Shown piece after piece: positions 24,120 through 36,327 of a stretch of DNA of 64,000 nt. Origin of the DNA: Streptomyces sp. NBC_01231 (GTDB taxonomy: Bacteria > Actinomycetota > Actinomycetes > Streptomycetales > Streptomycetaceae). A program made the position numbers and the translations under genes. The stretch spans positions 8,494,001 through 8,558,000 of the forward strand of contig CP108521.1 in NCBI GenBank assembly GCA_035999765.1, written 5' to 3'. Each line of letters starts with the position of its first letter. The stretch's first letter is position 1. Under the pieces are notes generated by a model. It was not told the origin of the DNA. It saw only the letters and a program-made list of their open reading frames with translations, and ran no database searches.

Positions 24120-24205
24120 TTACGTGGGAGTAACGATTGTTGGGATGTGCTCGGATCTCACTTCAGGGCGCGGCGGCGCGGCGCGCTGCACGACGACCAG
24201 GAGTG

Positions 24206-24961
24206 CTAGGAGGCTCGGTGGGAATTGCGCGGAGCCGGGGTGGGCAGGGGTGTCTGTGCCTCCCGGGTGACGTCCGCGACGAGTTCGACGACATCGGGGC
24301 CGTACGCCGCCGAGTTGACCACCTTGAGGAGCAGGACGAAGGCGGAGCCGCCGTACTTGCGCGTCAGCCGTTCGTGGTTGCGGGCGAGATAGCGCGTCGT
24401 GGCCTGGTTGGTGATCGCGGTCTGGCCGCAGAAGAGGAAGACGGGCCGGGTGCCGTGGCTCTGGTCGACGGTGAGCCGGGCGAGGAGCGTGTACTCGACC
24501 CTGCCGGCCTCCACCCGGTAGCGCTCGGAACCTATCTGGAAGGCGCCCCGGTCCGGGCTCGGTTCGGCGTCCACGTTCACTCGCACACCGGGGAGCAGCG
24601 AGGACAGGTGGGCCGCCATGCGGCGGTTGGACGACGGACCCCCCACACAGAACTCGGTGCGCTCGCCGAAGCCCTGGCGTGCCGCGTCGTGCGGAACCAC
24701 CTGGGCGTTGGCATTGCAGTCCTTGATCAGTGCGGCGAGTTCGAGGAGCGCGAACACGTCGTAGCGCATCACCGCCAGTTCGGGCCCGGCGGCGCCGCGG
24801 TTGACCACCAGCAGCGACTCGGAATTGTCCGGCAGCCCGAAGAAGGTCTGTTTGCGGCGGAGCTTCCGCCTCCACAGATAGGTCCGCGTCAGCCAGCCGA
24901 GCGCGGCACTCAGGCCGGCGGCCACCACGCCGAGGACGATGTTGCGCACGTCGTCATTCAT
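24206..24961 (-). CDS. Conserved membrane-anchored protein of unknown function
   Basis: 251 residues. One N-terminal transmembrane helix (IVLGVVAAGLSAALGWL) followed by a basic stretch (WRRKLRRKQ) places the rest in the cytoplasm. The soluble part has a characteristic order: FFGLPDNSESLLVVN, DVFALLELAALIKDCNA, TEFCVGGPSSNRRMAAHL, and VFLFCGQTAITNQATTRYLA. I recall this pattern in Streptomyces hypothetical proteins but no function. The long frame that extends past this start (to 26464) is antisense to ggt and not real. Start ATG 24961. Confidence 0.75.
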   Translation of the reverse strand: MNDDVRNIVLGVVAAGLSAALGWLTRTYLWRRKLRRKQTFFGLPDNSESLLVVNRGAAGPELAVMRYDVFALLELAALIKDCNANAQVVPHDAARQGFGERTEFCVGGPSSNRRMAAHLSSLLPGVRVNVDAEPSPDRGAFQIGSERYRVEAGRVEYTLLARLTVDQSHGTRPVFLFCGQTAITNQATTRYLARNHERLTRKYGGSAFVLLLKVVNSAAYGPDVVELVADVTREAQTPLPTPAPRNSHRAS

Positions 24962-25078
24962 GGGGGCGCATGCTAGCGGGCGAACGCGAAGCCGCGTTCG
25001 AGAGCGGTCGACGCGCCTTCCTGACGAGGTCATGGCGATCGCATAGGCTGCGCGAACGGTCTCTTGCTGGAGGTTCGG

Positions 25079-26878
25079 ATGCGTCGCCCTGTCGCACGGA
25101 AACTGTCGGTGCTGGCGGTCTCGGCCGTTGTGGTGTCGGTGGGGGCGGCAGCTCCGCCCGCCGCGCCCGGTGCCCCCGTCACCAAGGCCCCCGTGGCCGT
25201 CGGCTACGGAGGTGCCGTCTCGAGCGTCGACGCGGACGCCTCCGCCGCCGGCATCGAGGTCCTGAGAAAGGGCGGCAACGCCGTCGACGCGGCCGTCGCC
25301 ACCGCCGCCGCCCTCGGCGTCACCGAGCCCTACTCCGCCGGTGTCGGCGGAGGGGGCTACTTCGTCTACTACGACGCCAAGTCCCGTACGGTGCGCACGA
25401 TCGACGGACGTGAGACGGCACCCCTCACCGCCGACTCCGACCTCTTCCTGGAGAACGGGAAGCCGCTCCCCTTCGCGGACGCCGTCACCAGCGGCCTGAG
25501 CGTCGGCACGCCGGGCACGCCCGCCACCTGGCAGACGGCGCTCGACAAGTGGGGCAGCAGAAAGCTCGGAACGGTGCTCAAGCCCGCCGAGCGGATCGCC
25601 CGTGACGGATTCGTCGTGGATGACACCTTCCGCTCGCAGACGGCCTCCAACGAGACCCGGTTCCGCTACTTCCCGGACACCGCGAAGCTGTTCCTGCCCG
25701 GCGGACAGCTCCCGGTCGTCGGCTCGACCTTCAAGAACCCCGATCTCGCCCGCACCTACGCCGAGTTGGGCCGGAAGGGCGTGGGCTCGATCTACCACGG
25801 CGACCTCGGCGACGACATCGTCGACACTGTGAACGACCCGCCGGTGGACCCGGGTTCGGGCTGGAACGCCCGCCCCGGCGACCTCTCGGAGAAGGACCTC
25901 GCGGCCTACCGCGCCAAGCTCCAGGCGCCCACGAAGACCTCGTACCGCGGTCTCGGCGTCTACTCCATCGCGCCCTCCTCCTCGGGCGGCACCACGGTCG
26001 GCGAGGCCCTCAACATTCTGGAGAACACCGACCTTTCGAAGGCGAGCGAGGTGCAGTACCTGCACCACTTCATCGAGGCGAGCCGGATCTCGTTCGCGGA
26101 CCGGGGGCGCTGGGTCGGCGACCCGGCCTTCGAGGACGTGCCGACGAAGGAGCTGCTGTCGCAGCGGTACGCCGACTCGCGGGCGTGCCTGATCGAGGAC
26201 GACGCCGTGCTCACCAGCCCGGTCGCACCCGGCGACCCGCGCCACCCGAAACCCTGCGGCTACGGCGGAAAGGCCGCCCCGACGACGTACGAGGGCGAGA
26301 ACACCACCCATCTGACGGTGGCCGACAAGTGGGGGAACGTCGTCTCCTACACCCTCACCATCGAGCAGACCGGCGGCAGCGCGATCACCGTCCCGGGACG
26401 CGGGTTCATCCTGAACAACGAGCTGACGGACTTCTCCTTCGCCCCGGCCAACCCGGCCGTCCACGACCCGAACCTGCCGGGCCCGGGCAAGCGGCCGCGG
26501 TCGTCGATCTCACCGACCATCGTGCTGGACAAGCACAACAAGCCCGTGGTGGCGCTGGGTTCGCCCGGCGGCGCGACCATCATCACCACCGTGCTGCAGA
26601 CGCTGACCGAGTTCCTCGACCGAGGGCTCCCGCTCGTGGACGCGATCGCCGCACCGCGCGCCAGCCAGCGCAACGCGGCCCAGACCGAGCTCGAACCGGC
26701 GCTCTACAACAGCGAGTTGCGCAGCCAGCTCGAAGCCATCGGGCACTCCTTCAAGCTCAACCCCGAGATCGGCGCCGCCACCGGCGTGCAACGGCTGTCG
26801 AACGGCAAGTGGCTGGCCGCCGCCGAGACGGTACGACGGGGCGGCGGCTCGGCGATGGTGGTGCGCCCGGTGAAGTAG
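25079..26878 (+). CDS. ggt: Gamma-glutamyltransferase (gamma-glutamyl hydrolase)
   Basis: 599 residues with a signal peptide. The precursor self-cleaves to give the N-terminal Thr nucleophile at about residue 409 (GENTTHLTVADKWGNVV). Other family motifs: VLRKGGNAVDAAVATAAALGV, GVGGGGYFVYYD, and GSPGGATIITTVLQTL. It hydrolyses or transfers gamma-glutamyl groups of glutathione and related peptides outside the membrane. I chose ATG 25079 because GGAGG lies five bases upstream; the TTG at 25064 precedes that site. Confidence 0.95.
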   Translation: MRRPVARKLSVLAVSAVVVSVGAAAPPAAPGAPVTKAPVAVGYGGAVSSVDADASAAGIEVLRKGGNAVDAAVATAAALGVTEPYSAGVGGGGYFVYYDAKSRTVRTIDGRETAPLTADSDLFLENGKPLPFADAVTSGLSVGTPGTPATWQTALDKWGSRKLGTVLKPAERIARDGFVVDDTFRSQTASNETRFRYFPDTAKLFLPGGQLPVVGSTFKNPDLARTYAELGRKGVGSIYHGDLGDDIVDTVNDPPVDPGSGWNARPGDLSEKDLAAYRAKLQAPTKTSYRGLGVYSIAPSSSGGTTVGEALNILENTDLSKASEVQYLHHFIEASRISFADRGRWVGDPAFEDVPTKELLSQRYADSRACLIEDDAVLTSPVAPGDPRHPKPCGYGGKAAPTTYEGENTTHLTVADKWGNVVSYTLTIEQTGGSAITVPGRGFILNNELTDFSFAPANPAVHDPNLPGPGKRPRSSISPTIVLDKHNKPVVALGSPGGATIITTVLQTLTEFLDRGLPLVDAIAAPRASQRNAAQTELEPALYNSELRSQLEAIGHSFKLNPEIGAATGVQRLSNGKWLAAAETVRRGGGSAMVVRPVK

Positions 26879-26908
26879 GCGGGGCGGGGCCGTCCGGCGA
26901 GGCGACGG

Positions 26909-29452
<2,544 letters not shown>

Positions 29453-29971
29453 GGCGTTCCCATCCGGCGTCCCGACGGGGGGATGCTTCCCGGTTCGGGC
29501 GAAGCCCTGGAACTGGGGCAGGGCCCGGGACGCCCTCGCTGATCGACGTGCCGGAGTCGGGTAACCCGAGTGGCAGCCGGTTACACCCCTGGGCGCGCGT
29601 TCGTAGAACACCTTCGCACGAACGAGGGGAGGGGGCACCTCCGGAGAGTCTCGGGGTGGTCGTCGCGGTGCTTCCCGCCACAGGGAGCTTCCCGCCGCCG
29701 GGGGCAGGACGCCACGCTCCGTGACGGACGGCGACCGGCCCGACGACGGCCGAGCTCGGCGTGCCGTGAGGATCCGTGGCCCGGCGTCCGTGATCGCCGC
29801 GGTGTGCCGGTGGCCGCGCCGTCGCGGGGCGGGTTTCGGGCTGCCTCCGCCCCACGGTCCGGACCCCGCGATGAGGCTCCTGCACGGTCCCGGAAAACTT
29901 CCCGTAGCGCGCCCGTAACACGGCTGGTGTTGCCTACGAACCGAGTGCTCCGGTCGGTCGGGAGTTGGGCG
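29453..29971. other. Divergent promoter region of about 520 bp with a CGTTCGT-N13-ACGAACG repeat
   Basis: No gene recognised. A perfect 7-base inverted repeat with a 13-base spacer (29598-29604/29618-29624) lies 146 bp upstream of the ClpC-like start and could be a stress-regulator operator. It does not match the CIRCE or HAIR consensus that I know. Confidence 0.4.
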
Positions 29972-32191
29972 ATGACTGTGGATCAACTCCCTGGGCAAGT
30001 GCGGGAGTTCGCGAACCATCTGGACGGTCTGCTGGCGCGGCTCGACCAGGGCGGCGGCTGGTGCGGGGTGTTCTGGCAGCGCGACCCCGACGGTATGCAG
30101 GCCTGCCTCGACGGACGTGAGATGCCGCCGTGGGACGTCGTGGAGGCCCTGCTGCAGGACCTCGCGGGGGCGTACGGCTCGCAGGTCGCCGCGGCCGAGA
30201 CGGCACGGGCCCGTGCCCTGCACGCGGCGGCGCTCGTCGCGTACGACGCACGTCCCGGTGGCCGTGACGCCCTCGGTGACCGCTTCGACGTCATGCTCCG
30301 CGAGCAGCGGTACGCCGCCGATCGACAGGCGGAACTGGGCCGGTCGCTGGCCTCCGCCACCACCCAGGAGGAGGCCGACGCCCTCCGCGTCGACCTCGCC
30401 TGGGCCCACGACGACCACGAACGCGCCACCCGCCGCTGCGCCGAACTCCGTTCCCGCATGGCGCAATTGGACCGGCGCGTGGCGGGCGAGCAGGCCCAGG
30501 CGATCCGACGCGGGGGTGCCGTGGGCGACGGCGCCACGTTCGGTGCGCGGGCCGACTTGCGCACGGACGGCGGGGTGGGGTCGGACGGGCGGGACGGGTA
30601 TGGCGGATGGTCGGACGGTTACGGCTCGGACGGGCAGCGGTCGGACGGGCGCGGCGTGGGCGCGCGTGACATGGACGCGTATGGCTCGGGCAGCCGTGGT
30701 CCTGGCGGCGACGGCTCGGCGGAGCATGGCTCGGACCGGCATGGCGCGAGCGACATGAGCGGCCCGGGCGGTCGTGGCGTGGTCGGGCACGGCTCGGAGG
30801 GGCACGCCACGCAGCGACGAGGCGTAGGCGGGCATGGCGCGAGCGACGGGCGCGGCGTGGGCGGGTACGGCTCGATCGGGCGTGGCGCGGACGTGGGCGG
30901 CGCGGTCGGGCATGGTTCGGACGGGCACGACGCGGAGCGGCACACGCAGCGCCACGACGACAGGGGCCGGCACGGCACGAACCCGCCCCGCTCGGGCCCG
31001 CACGGCCCCGGCGCCGGGGCGCAGTGGGAGGAGCGCGACTCGTACGGTGGGCGGCCCTCTTACGGCGAGCCGTCCGGCGTGCGAGGCTCGCACGGTGGCG
31101 GTTTCCCGAGCATGCCGCGGCAGCGCGATCACGACGCCCGTTCTGAGGACGGCGCCGGACACGAGGGCCGGTCGGAGGCCGGCGGCGCCTTCCGCCCCGT
31201 CTCCGGCGCCCTGGGTGCCGAGCAGGCCCCGAGCCCCACGTACGACCCCCGTTTCCGCGCCCCGCGACAGCCGGCGCCCGCCGATTCCTCGGCGGCCCCG
31301 CGAGACCAGGCCTACGAGCAGCAGCGCCCGACGCCCACCGAAAGCCCCGCCCGCCGACAGCCCGCGCCCGCCGATTCCTCCGCCGCCCCGCGCGACCAGG
31401 CCCACGACCAGCCGCGTCCGACGCCCGCGGCACCCCCCGCCGGCCAGCAGCCCGCCCCCAAGCAGCGCAAACGCCGTCGGGGCGGTGCCCGGTTCGCCGG
31501 GATGGTCGAGGAGGAGGCCGCCCCCGTCGTCGTACCGCCGACCGCCGTACCGGATCTGCCCGCCGCGCCCGTCGCGAGCGGCCGTTCCCCGCGAGGGGCC
31601 CGGTTCGCGGGAGCCGCGCGGGCGGACGCCCGACCGGAGCCGCAGGTCGAGCCGCTGGACGCGGCCGGCGGGCGGGAGACCGCACAGGCCGTGGAGCGGC
31701 TGGTGCGGCTGCGCGGTGAGGGACGCAGCGGCGAGGCGCACGCCCTGCTCGCCGAGATCGCCGGCTGGCCGGCCGCCCGCTACCCGCTGCTCGCCGTCGA
31801 GATGGAGCGGGCCAGCCTGGGCGCCGACTGGGCGACCCTGCTGTGGGAGGCGGCCTCGCTGCCCGCTCAGCGGCTGGTCGCAGCCGCGGACGCGCTTGTC
31901 GCGGCAGGTCGCGGCACCGACGGGGAACAGGTCCTGCGGCAGGGCGTGGCCCGGCCCGCCGACGAGATCGGGCACGCGGTACGCGCGCTGGCCGCCGAGG
32001 GACGTCACCGGGAGGTCCGCGCACTGCTCGACGCCTACGTCCGCGTCCGCACCCCGGAGGAGGCCGCCCGCAGCGCCGAACCGGACCCGCACACCCTGGT
32101 GCCGCTGCTGCTGGAGGCCGCCCAGGGCGTCTCGGACCAGTGCCACTGGGACCTGGTCCACGCACTCAGGGTGGCGGGATTCTCCGCCTGA
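29972..32191 (+). CDS. Large low-complexity protein of unknown function
   Basis: 739 residues. The N-terminus (MTVDQLPGQVREFANHLDGL ... GVFWQRDPDGMQACLDGREM) and a long charged helix (about 80-170, coiled-coil-like) are followed by a Gly/Asp/Arg/Ser-rich disordered stretch (about 190-400) and Pro/Ala repeats (about 430-500), then GARFAG motifs (twice). The last about 190 residues are a helical solenoid-like region (AVERLVRLRGEGRSGEAHAL, PADEIGHAVRALAAEGRH). Automatic labels such as tegument protein are low-complexity artefacts. Divergent from the ClpC-like gene. Confidence 0.75.
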   Translation: MTVDQLPGQVREFANHLDGLLARLDQGGGWCGVFWQRDPDGMQACLDGREMPPWDVVEALLQDLAGAYGSQVAAAETARARALHAAALVAYDARPGGRDALGDRFDVMLREQRYAADRQAELGRSLASATTQEEADALRVDLAWAHDDHERATRRCAELRSRMAQLDRRVAGEQAQAIRRGGAVGDGATFGARADLRTDGGVGSDGRDGYGGWSDGYGSDGQRSDGRGVGARDMDAYGSGSRGPGGDGSAEHGSDRHGASDMSGPGGRGVVGHGSEGHATQRRGVGGHGASDGRGVGGYGSIGRGADVGGAVGHGSDGHDAERHTQRHDDRGRHGTNPPRSGPHGPGAGAQWEERDSYGGRPSYGEPSGVRGSHGGGFPSMPRQRDHDARSEDGAGHEGRSEAGGAFRPVSGALGAEQAPSPTYDPRFRAPRQPAPADSSAAPRDQAYEQQRPTPTESPARRQPAPADSSAAPRDQAHDQPRPTPAAPPAGQQPAPKQRKRRRGGARFAGMVEEEAAPVVVPPTAVPDLPAAPVASGRSPRGARFAGAARADARPEPQVEPLDAAGGRETAQAVERLVRLRGEGRSGEAHALLAEIAGWPAARYPLLAVEMERASLGADWATLLWEAASLPAQRLVAAADALVAAGRGTDGEQVLRQGVARPADEIGHAVRALAAEGRHREVRALLDAYVRVRTPEEAARSAEPDPHTLVPLLLEAAQGVSDQCHWDLVHALRVAGFSA
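31265..31444 (+). repeat. Tandem 90-bp coding repeat
   Basis: Two consecutive 30-codon units (31265-31354, 31355-31444) encode RQPAPADSSAAPRDQA plus a diverged tail. DNA identity is high, implying recent duplication or slippage in the disordered region of the host protein. Confidence 0.75.
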
Positions 32192-32403
32192 CCAGCCGGT
32201 ACCGACCGGTCGGGTCAGGTCGGGGACGTGGAATCAGCACGGTTACATCGACGTAAAGAAGACCATGCACGCTGGTGCCCCCAGCACATCGAACCCAATT
32301 CACCCGATCGAGTGGGTGGGCATCCTTCCCGGCGGGGACTTTGCCCTCTACGGTCGGCGTACACGCGCGTAGACGCTCTGACGTCCCGTCGAAGGAGCAG
32401 CTC

Positions 32404-33246
32404 ATGGCCAACGTCGTACGTGCCGCTCTGGTCCAGGCCACCTGGACCGGCGACACCGAGTCCATGGTGGCGAAACACGAGGAGCACGCCCGCGAGGCGG
32501 CCCGCCGGGGTGCCAAGGTCATCGGCTTCCAGGAGGTCTTCAACGCCCCCTACTTCTGTCAGGTCCAGGACCCGGAGCACTACCGCTGGGCCGAGGCGGT
32601 GCCCGACGGGCCGACCACGCGTCGTATGCAGGAGCTCGCCCGCGAGACCGGCATGGTGATCGTCGTCCCCGTCTTCGAGGTCGAGCAGTCGGGCTTCTAC
32701 TACAACACCGCGGCCGTGATCGACGCCGACGGCACCTTCCTCGGCAAGTACCGCAAGCACCACATCCCGCAGGTCCACGGCTTCTGGGAGAAGTACTACT
32801 TCAAGCCGGGCAACATCGGCTGGCCGGTCTTCGACACCGCCGTCGGCAAGGTCGGCGTCTACATCTGCTACGACCGCCACTTCCCGGAGGGCTGGCGTCA
32901 ACTCGGCCTGAACGGCGCGCAGTTGGTCTACAATCCGTCGGCCACCCACCGCGGGCTCTCTTCCCACCTGTGGCGACTGGAGCAGCCCGCCGCCGCGGTC
33001 GCCAACGAGTACTTCATCGCCGCGATCAACCGGGTGGGCGTCGAGGAGTACGGGGACAACGACTTCTACGGGACGTCGTACTTCGTCGACCCGCGAGGAC
33101 AGTTCGTGGGGGAGACCGCCAGCGACAAGGACGAGGAACTCGTCGTCCGGGACCTCGACTTCGACCTCATCGACGAGGTGCGCCGGCAGTGGGCGTTCTA
33201 CCGCGACCGCCGGCCCGACGCGTACGACGGGCTGGTGCAGCCGTGA
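32404..33246 (+). CDS. Carbon-nitrogen hydrolase (beta-ureidopropionase-like)
   Basis: 280 residues, nitrilase superfamily. Catalytic Glu (GFQEVFNAPYF), Lys (LGKYRKHHIPQV) and Cys (YICYDRHFPEGWR) are in order, as in N-carbamoyl-beta-alanine amidohydrolase. It releases CO2, ammonia and a beta-amino acid from the carbamoyl product of dihydropyrimidinase. The start ATG follows AAGGAG. The stop overlaps the aminotransferase GTG (GTGA). A close paralogue lies at 36328-37170. Confidence 0.9.
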   Translation: MANVVRAALVQATWTGDTESMVAKHEEHAREAARRGAKVIGFQEVFNAPYFCQVQDPEHYRWAEAVPDGPTTRRMQELARETGMVIVVPVFEVEQSGFYYNTAAVIDADGTFLGKYRKHHIPQVHGFWEKYYFKPGNIGWPVFDTAVGKVGVYICYDRHFPEGWRQLGLNGAQLVYNPSATHRGLSSHLWRLEQPAAAVANEYFIAAINRVGVEEYGDNDFYGTSYFVDPRGQFVGETASDKDEELVVRDLDFDLIDEVRRQWAFYRDRRPDAYDGLVQP

Positions 33247-34550
33247 CCGGGGACCTGTTGGGCCGCCATCGGAATGTCCTGCCCGACTGGCTCGCCCTGT
33301 ACTACGAGGACCCGCTGGAGATCACCCACGGCGAGGGCCGCCATGTCTGGGACGCCGAGGGCAACAAATACCTCGACTTCTTCGGCGGCATCCTGACGAC
33401 GATGACCGCGCACGCCCTGCCCGAGATCACCAAGGCGGTGGCCGAGCAGGCCGGGCGGATCATCCACTCCTCCACGCTCTACCTCAACCGGCCGATGGTC
33501 GAACTGGCCGAGCGCGTCGCCAAGTTGAGCGGCATCCCGGACGCGCGCGTCTTCTTCACCACCTCCGGCACCGAGGCCAACGACACGGCCCTGATGCTGG
33601 CGACGACGTACCGCCGCAGCAACACGATCCTGGCGATGCGCAACAGCTACCACGGCCGCTCCTTCAGCGCGGTCGGCATCACCGGCAACCGCGGCTGGTC
33701 CCCGACCTCGCTCTCCCCCCTCCAGACGCTGTACGTCCACGGCGGCGTCCGCACCCGCGGCCCGTACGCGCATCTCGGCGACGACGACTTCATCGCGGCC
33801 TGCGTGGACGACCTCAGGGACCTGCTCGGTCACACCCGCCCGCCCGCCGCCCTGATCGCCGAGCCCGTCCAGGGCGTCGGCGGCTTCACCTCGCCCCCCG
33901 ACGGCCTGTACGCCGCCTTCCGCGAGGTGCTGCACGAGCACGGCATCCTGTGGATCACCGACGAGGTGCAGACCGGCTGGGGCCGCACCGGCGACCACTT
34001 CTGGGGCTGGCAGGCGCACGCCCAAAGCGGTCCGCCCGACATCCTCACCTTCGCCAAGGGCATCGGCAACGGCATGTCCATCGGCGGTGTGGTGGCCCGC
34101 GCCGAGATCATGAACTGCCTGGACGCCAACAGCATCTCCACGTTCGGCGGCACCCAGATCACCATGGCGGCCGGTCTCGCCAACCTCACCCACCTGCTGG
34201 AACACGACCTCCAGGGCAACGCCCGGCGGGTCGGCGGACTGCTCCTCGAGCGGTTGAGGGCGGTCGCGGCGCAGACCCCCGGCGTCCGGGAGGTGCGGGG
34301 CCGCGGGCTGATGCTCGGCATCGAACTGGTGAAACCCGGCACCGACGAGGCCGACCCCGACGCGGCGGCCGCCGTGCTCGAAGCCGCCCGCGCGGGCGGG
34401 CTGCTCATCGGCAAGGGCGGAGGGCACAACACCAGCGCGCTGCGGGTGGCCCCGCCGCTGTCCCTGACCGTGGCGGAGGCCGAGGAAGGCGCCGCGATCC
34501 TCGAAGACGCTCTGAGGAGCATCCACCAGCAGCACTCGGGCAGGGCCTGA
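33243..34550 (+). CDS. Class III PLP-dependent aminotransferase
   Basis: 435 residues. N-terminal substrate-loop region, then SGTEANDTALMLA, NSYHGRSFSAVGITG, ITDEVQTGWGRTG (the PLP-ring Asp), and LTFAKGIGNG with the PLP Lys. Class III enzymes transfer the terminal amino group of beta-alanine, GABA or 3-aminoisobutyrate to pyruvate or 2-oxoglutarate. Next to two carbamoyl-amidohydrolases and dihydropyrimidinase, it most likely consumes beta-alanine or 3-aminoisobutyrate made from uracil or thymine. GTG start in a GTGA overlap with the hydrolase gene. Confidence 0.93.
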   Translation: MTGDLLGRHRNVLPDWLALYYEDPLEITHGEGRHVWDAEGNKYLDFFGGILTTMTAHALPEITKAVAEQAGRIIHSSTLYLNRPMVELAERVAKLSGIPDARVFFTTSGTEANDTALMLATTYRRSNTILAMRNSYHGRSFSAVGITGNRGWSPTSLSPLQTLYVHGGVRTRGPYAHLGDDDFIAACVDDLRDLLGHTRPPAALIAEPVQGVGGFTSPPDGLYAAFREVLHEHGILWITDEVQTGWGRTGDHFWGWQAHAQSGPPDILTFAKGIGNGMSIGGVVARAEIMNCLDANSISTFGGTQITMAAGLANLTHLLEHDLQGNARRVGGLLLERLRAVAAQTPGVREVRGRGLMLGIELVKPGTDEADPDAAAAVLEAARAGGLLIGKGGGHNTSALRVAPPLSLTVAEAEEGAAILEDALRSIHQQHSGRA

Positions 34551-34567
34551 ACAAGGGAAACACCGCC

Positions 34568-36136
34568 ATGACCACCACCTGGGAGCCGTCTGAGTCCTTG
34601 GAGCCGACCCTGTCGGTCCGGCAGGTCCTCACGCTGGAACGGGTCCTCGCCGGGGAGCCCGAGGTGGTGGCCGGCGCGAGCCAGCTCGACCGTGCGGTGC
34701 GCTGGGTGCACGTCGCCGAGGCCGCCGACGTCGGGGTGATGCTCAGCGGCGGCGAGATGGTGCTCACGACCGGGGTACTGCTCGCCGGCGACGAGGGTGC
34801 GCAGGCCGAGTACGTCCAGTCCCTGCACCGAGCGGAGGCCTCCGCCGTCGTGCTGGGCCTGGGACGGGCGTTTCCGGCCGCGCCGGACGTGATGCGGCGG
34901 GCGGCCGAGCGGTGCGGACTGCCGATGGTGGTCCTGCACCGGCCCTTCCCCTTCGCCGAGTTGACCGAGGAGGTCCAGGCGCGCCTGGTGCGGCGGAAGT
35001 TCGCGGCCGTCAGCATGTCCGAGGCCGTACGGACCGCGCTCACCGGACTCATCACCGCGGGCGCGCCCCTGCAACGCCTGCTGGACGAGGTGGCCCAGCA
35101 CAGCGGCTGCCCCCTCGTCGTCACCAACCTCGCCCACCGTGTCCTCGCCACGGCGGGGGAGCGGCCGGCGGTGGCCGACGTGCTGCGCGACTGGGAGCGC
35201 ATCGCCCGGCAGGCCGGCGGCAACGAGGGCGACGGCTGGATCCGCGCCGAGCTCGGCGGGCGCGGGGAGCGCTGGGGCCGGATCGTGCTGTGCGGGTACC
35301 GCGGCGACAACGGCACCGGACGGCTGCTCGCCGACCGCGCCGCCGAGGCCCTCGTCCTGCACCGCATGCTCGCCGGAACCTCCGCACACACCTGGGAGGA
35401 GCAGTCCGCGCAGAGCCTGCTGACCGACCTGGTCAGCGGGGTCGTACCGGCACGGCAGCTGTTGCCCCGAGCCCGCGCGGCCGGACTGCCGGTCAACCGG
35501 CGCGCCTTCGTCCCGCTGGTCGTCCGGGACGGTGATCCGGCGCGACTGGACCGGGTGCTACGGCTGCTGGGGCTGCCCGGGATCGTCGCCGAACTCGCCG
35601 ACGGCGCCACCGCCGTGCTGCTGAGCCTGGCCCGGGACCAGGACGCCTCGGTACTCACGGCGAACCTCGCGGCCCGGGTGCGTTCGGAGTCGGGCGGGAC
35701 GGTGATCGCCGCCGCCGACGCGCGCACCGACTGGGACGACGTCCCCGCCGGCCTGCGTGAGGCCCAGCACGTCGCCGACGCCGTGGCGGACTCCTCGGCG
35801 GTCCTGGACCTTCCCCCGGTGGTACGCCTCAAGGACGTGCACCTGCGTGGCCTGATCCGGCTGCTGCGCGACGACCCGCATGTGCAGTCGTTCGCGGAGC
35901 GGGAGCTGGACGGGCTGCTGTGCGCGGCGGGGGAGGACCTGCTCGCCGTCCTGCGCACGTACCTCGCCACCGGCCGCAACAAGTCCCGCACCGCCCAGCT
36001 CCACCACGTCTCCCGCCCGGCCCTGTACCGCCGGCTGGAGGCGATACAGGGCCGGCTGGGCGTGGACCTCGACGACTTCGAGCAGGCCGCCTCGGTGCAC
36101 ATCGCGCTCCTGGCGCACGACGCGCAACAGGGCTGA
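34568..36136 (+). CDS. PucR-family transcriptional regulator
   Basis: 522 residues. Order: N-terminal PucR ligand-binding domain (SVRQVLTLERVLAGEPEVVAG, HVAEAADVGVMLSGGEMVLT), a middle GGDEF-like/GAF-like region, and a C-terminal helix-turn-helix (YLATGRNKSRTAQLHHVSRP, ALYRRLEAIQ). PucR proteins control purine and related nitrogen catabolism. It lies in the operon 17 bp after the aminotransferase and in front of the second hydrolase, so it probably controls this pyrimidine/hydantoin cluster. The effector is unknown. Confidence 0.92.
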   Translation: MTTTWEPSESLEPTLSVRQVLTLERVLAGEPEVVAGASQLDRAVRWVHVAEAADVGVMLSGGEMVLTTGVLLAGDEGAQAEYVQSLHRAEASAVVLGLGRAFPAAPDVMRRAAERCGLPMVVLHRPFPFAELTEEVQARLVRRKFAAVSMSEAVRTALTGLITAGAPLQRLLDEVAQHSGCPLVVTNLAHRVLATAGERPAVADVLRDWERIARQAGGNEGDGWIRAELGGRGERWGRIVLCGYRGDNGTGRLLADRAAEALVLHRMLAGTSAHTWEEQSAQSLLTDLVSGVVPARQLLPRARAAGLPVNRRAFVPLVVRDGDPARLDRVLRLLGLPGIVAELADGATAVLLSLARDQDASVLTANLAARVRSESGGTVIAAADARTDWDDVPAGLREAQHVADAVADSSAVLDLPPVVRLKDVHLRGLIRLLRDDPHVQSFAERELDGLLCAAGEDLLAVLRTYLATGRNKSRTAQLHHVSRPALYRRLEAIQGRLGVDLDDFEQAASVHIALLAHDAQQG

Positions 36137-36327
36137 CGGCAGCGTCGGCAGGCCGCTCGGAAACAGCGGAGAAACACTGGACCACCTGGGAGAACGGCGG
36201 TGAAACATGGGCTCGCGACAGGGTGACACCGTGGCACGCCGCACACCCGCAGACGTGACACCGTGCAACTCAATCCGGCCTTCCGGACTTCCTAGGCTCC
36301 TCGCACACCGAGTGACCGGAGGTCCCG

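Noticed and set aside
24206..26464. A 752-codon minus-strand frame
   Set aside because: Its first two thirds are antisense to ggt. The real gene begins at 24961.
29972..32191. Annotation of the low-complexity protein as a tegument or collagen-like protein
   Set aside because: Similarity would come from Gly/Pro/Arg-rich composition only.
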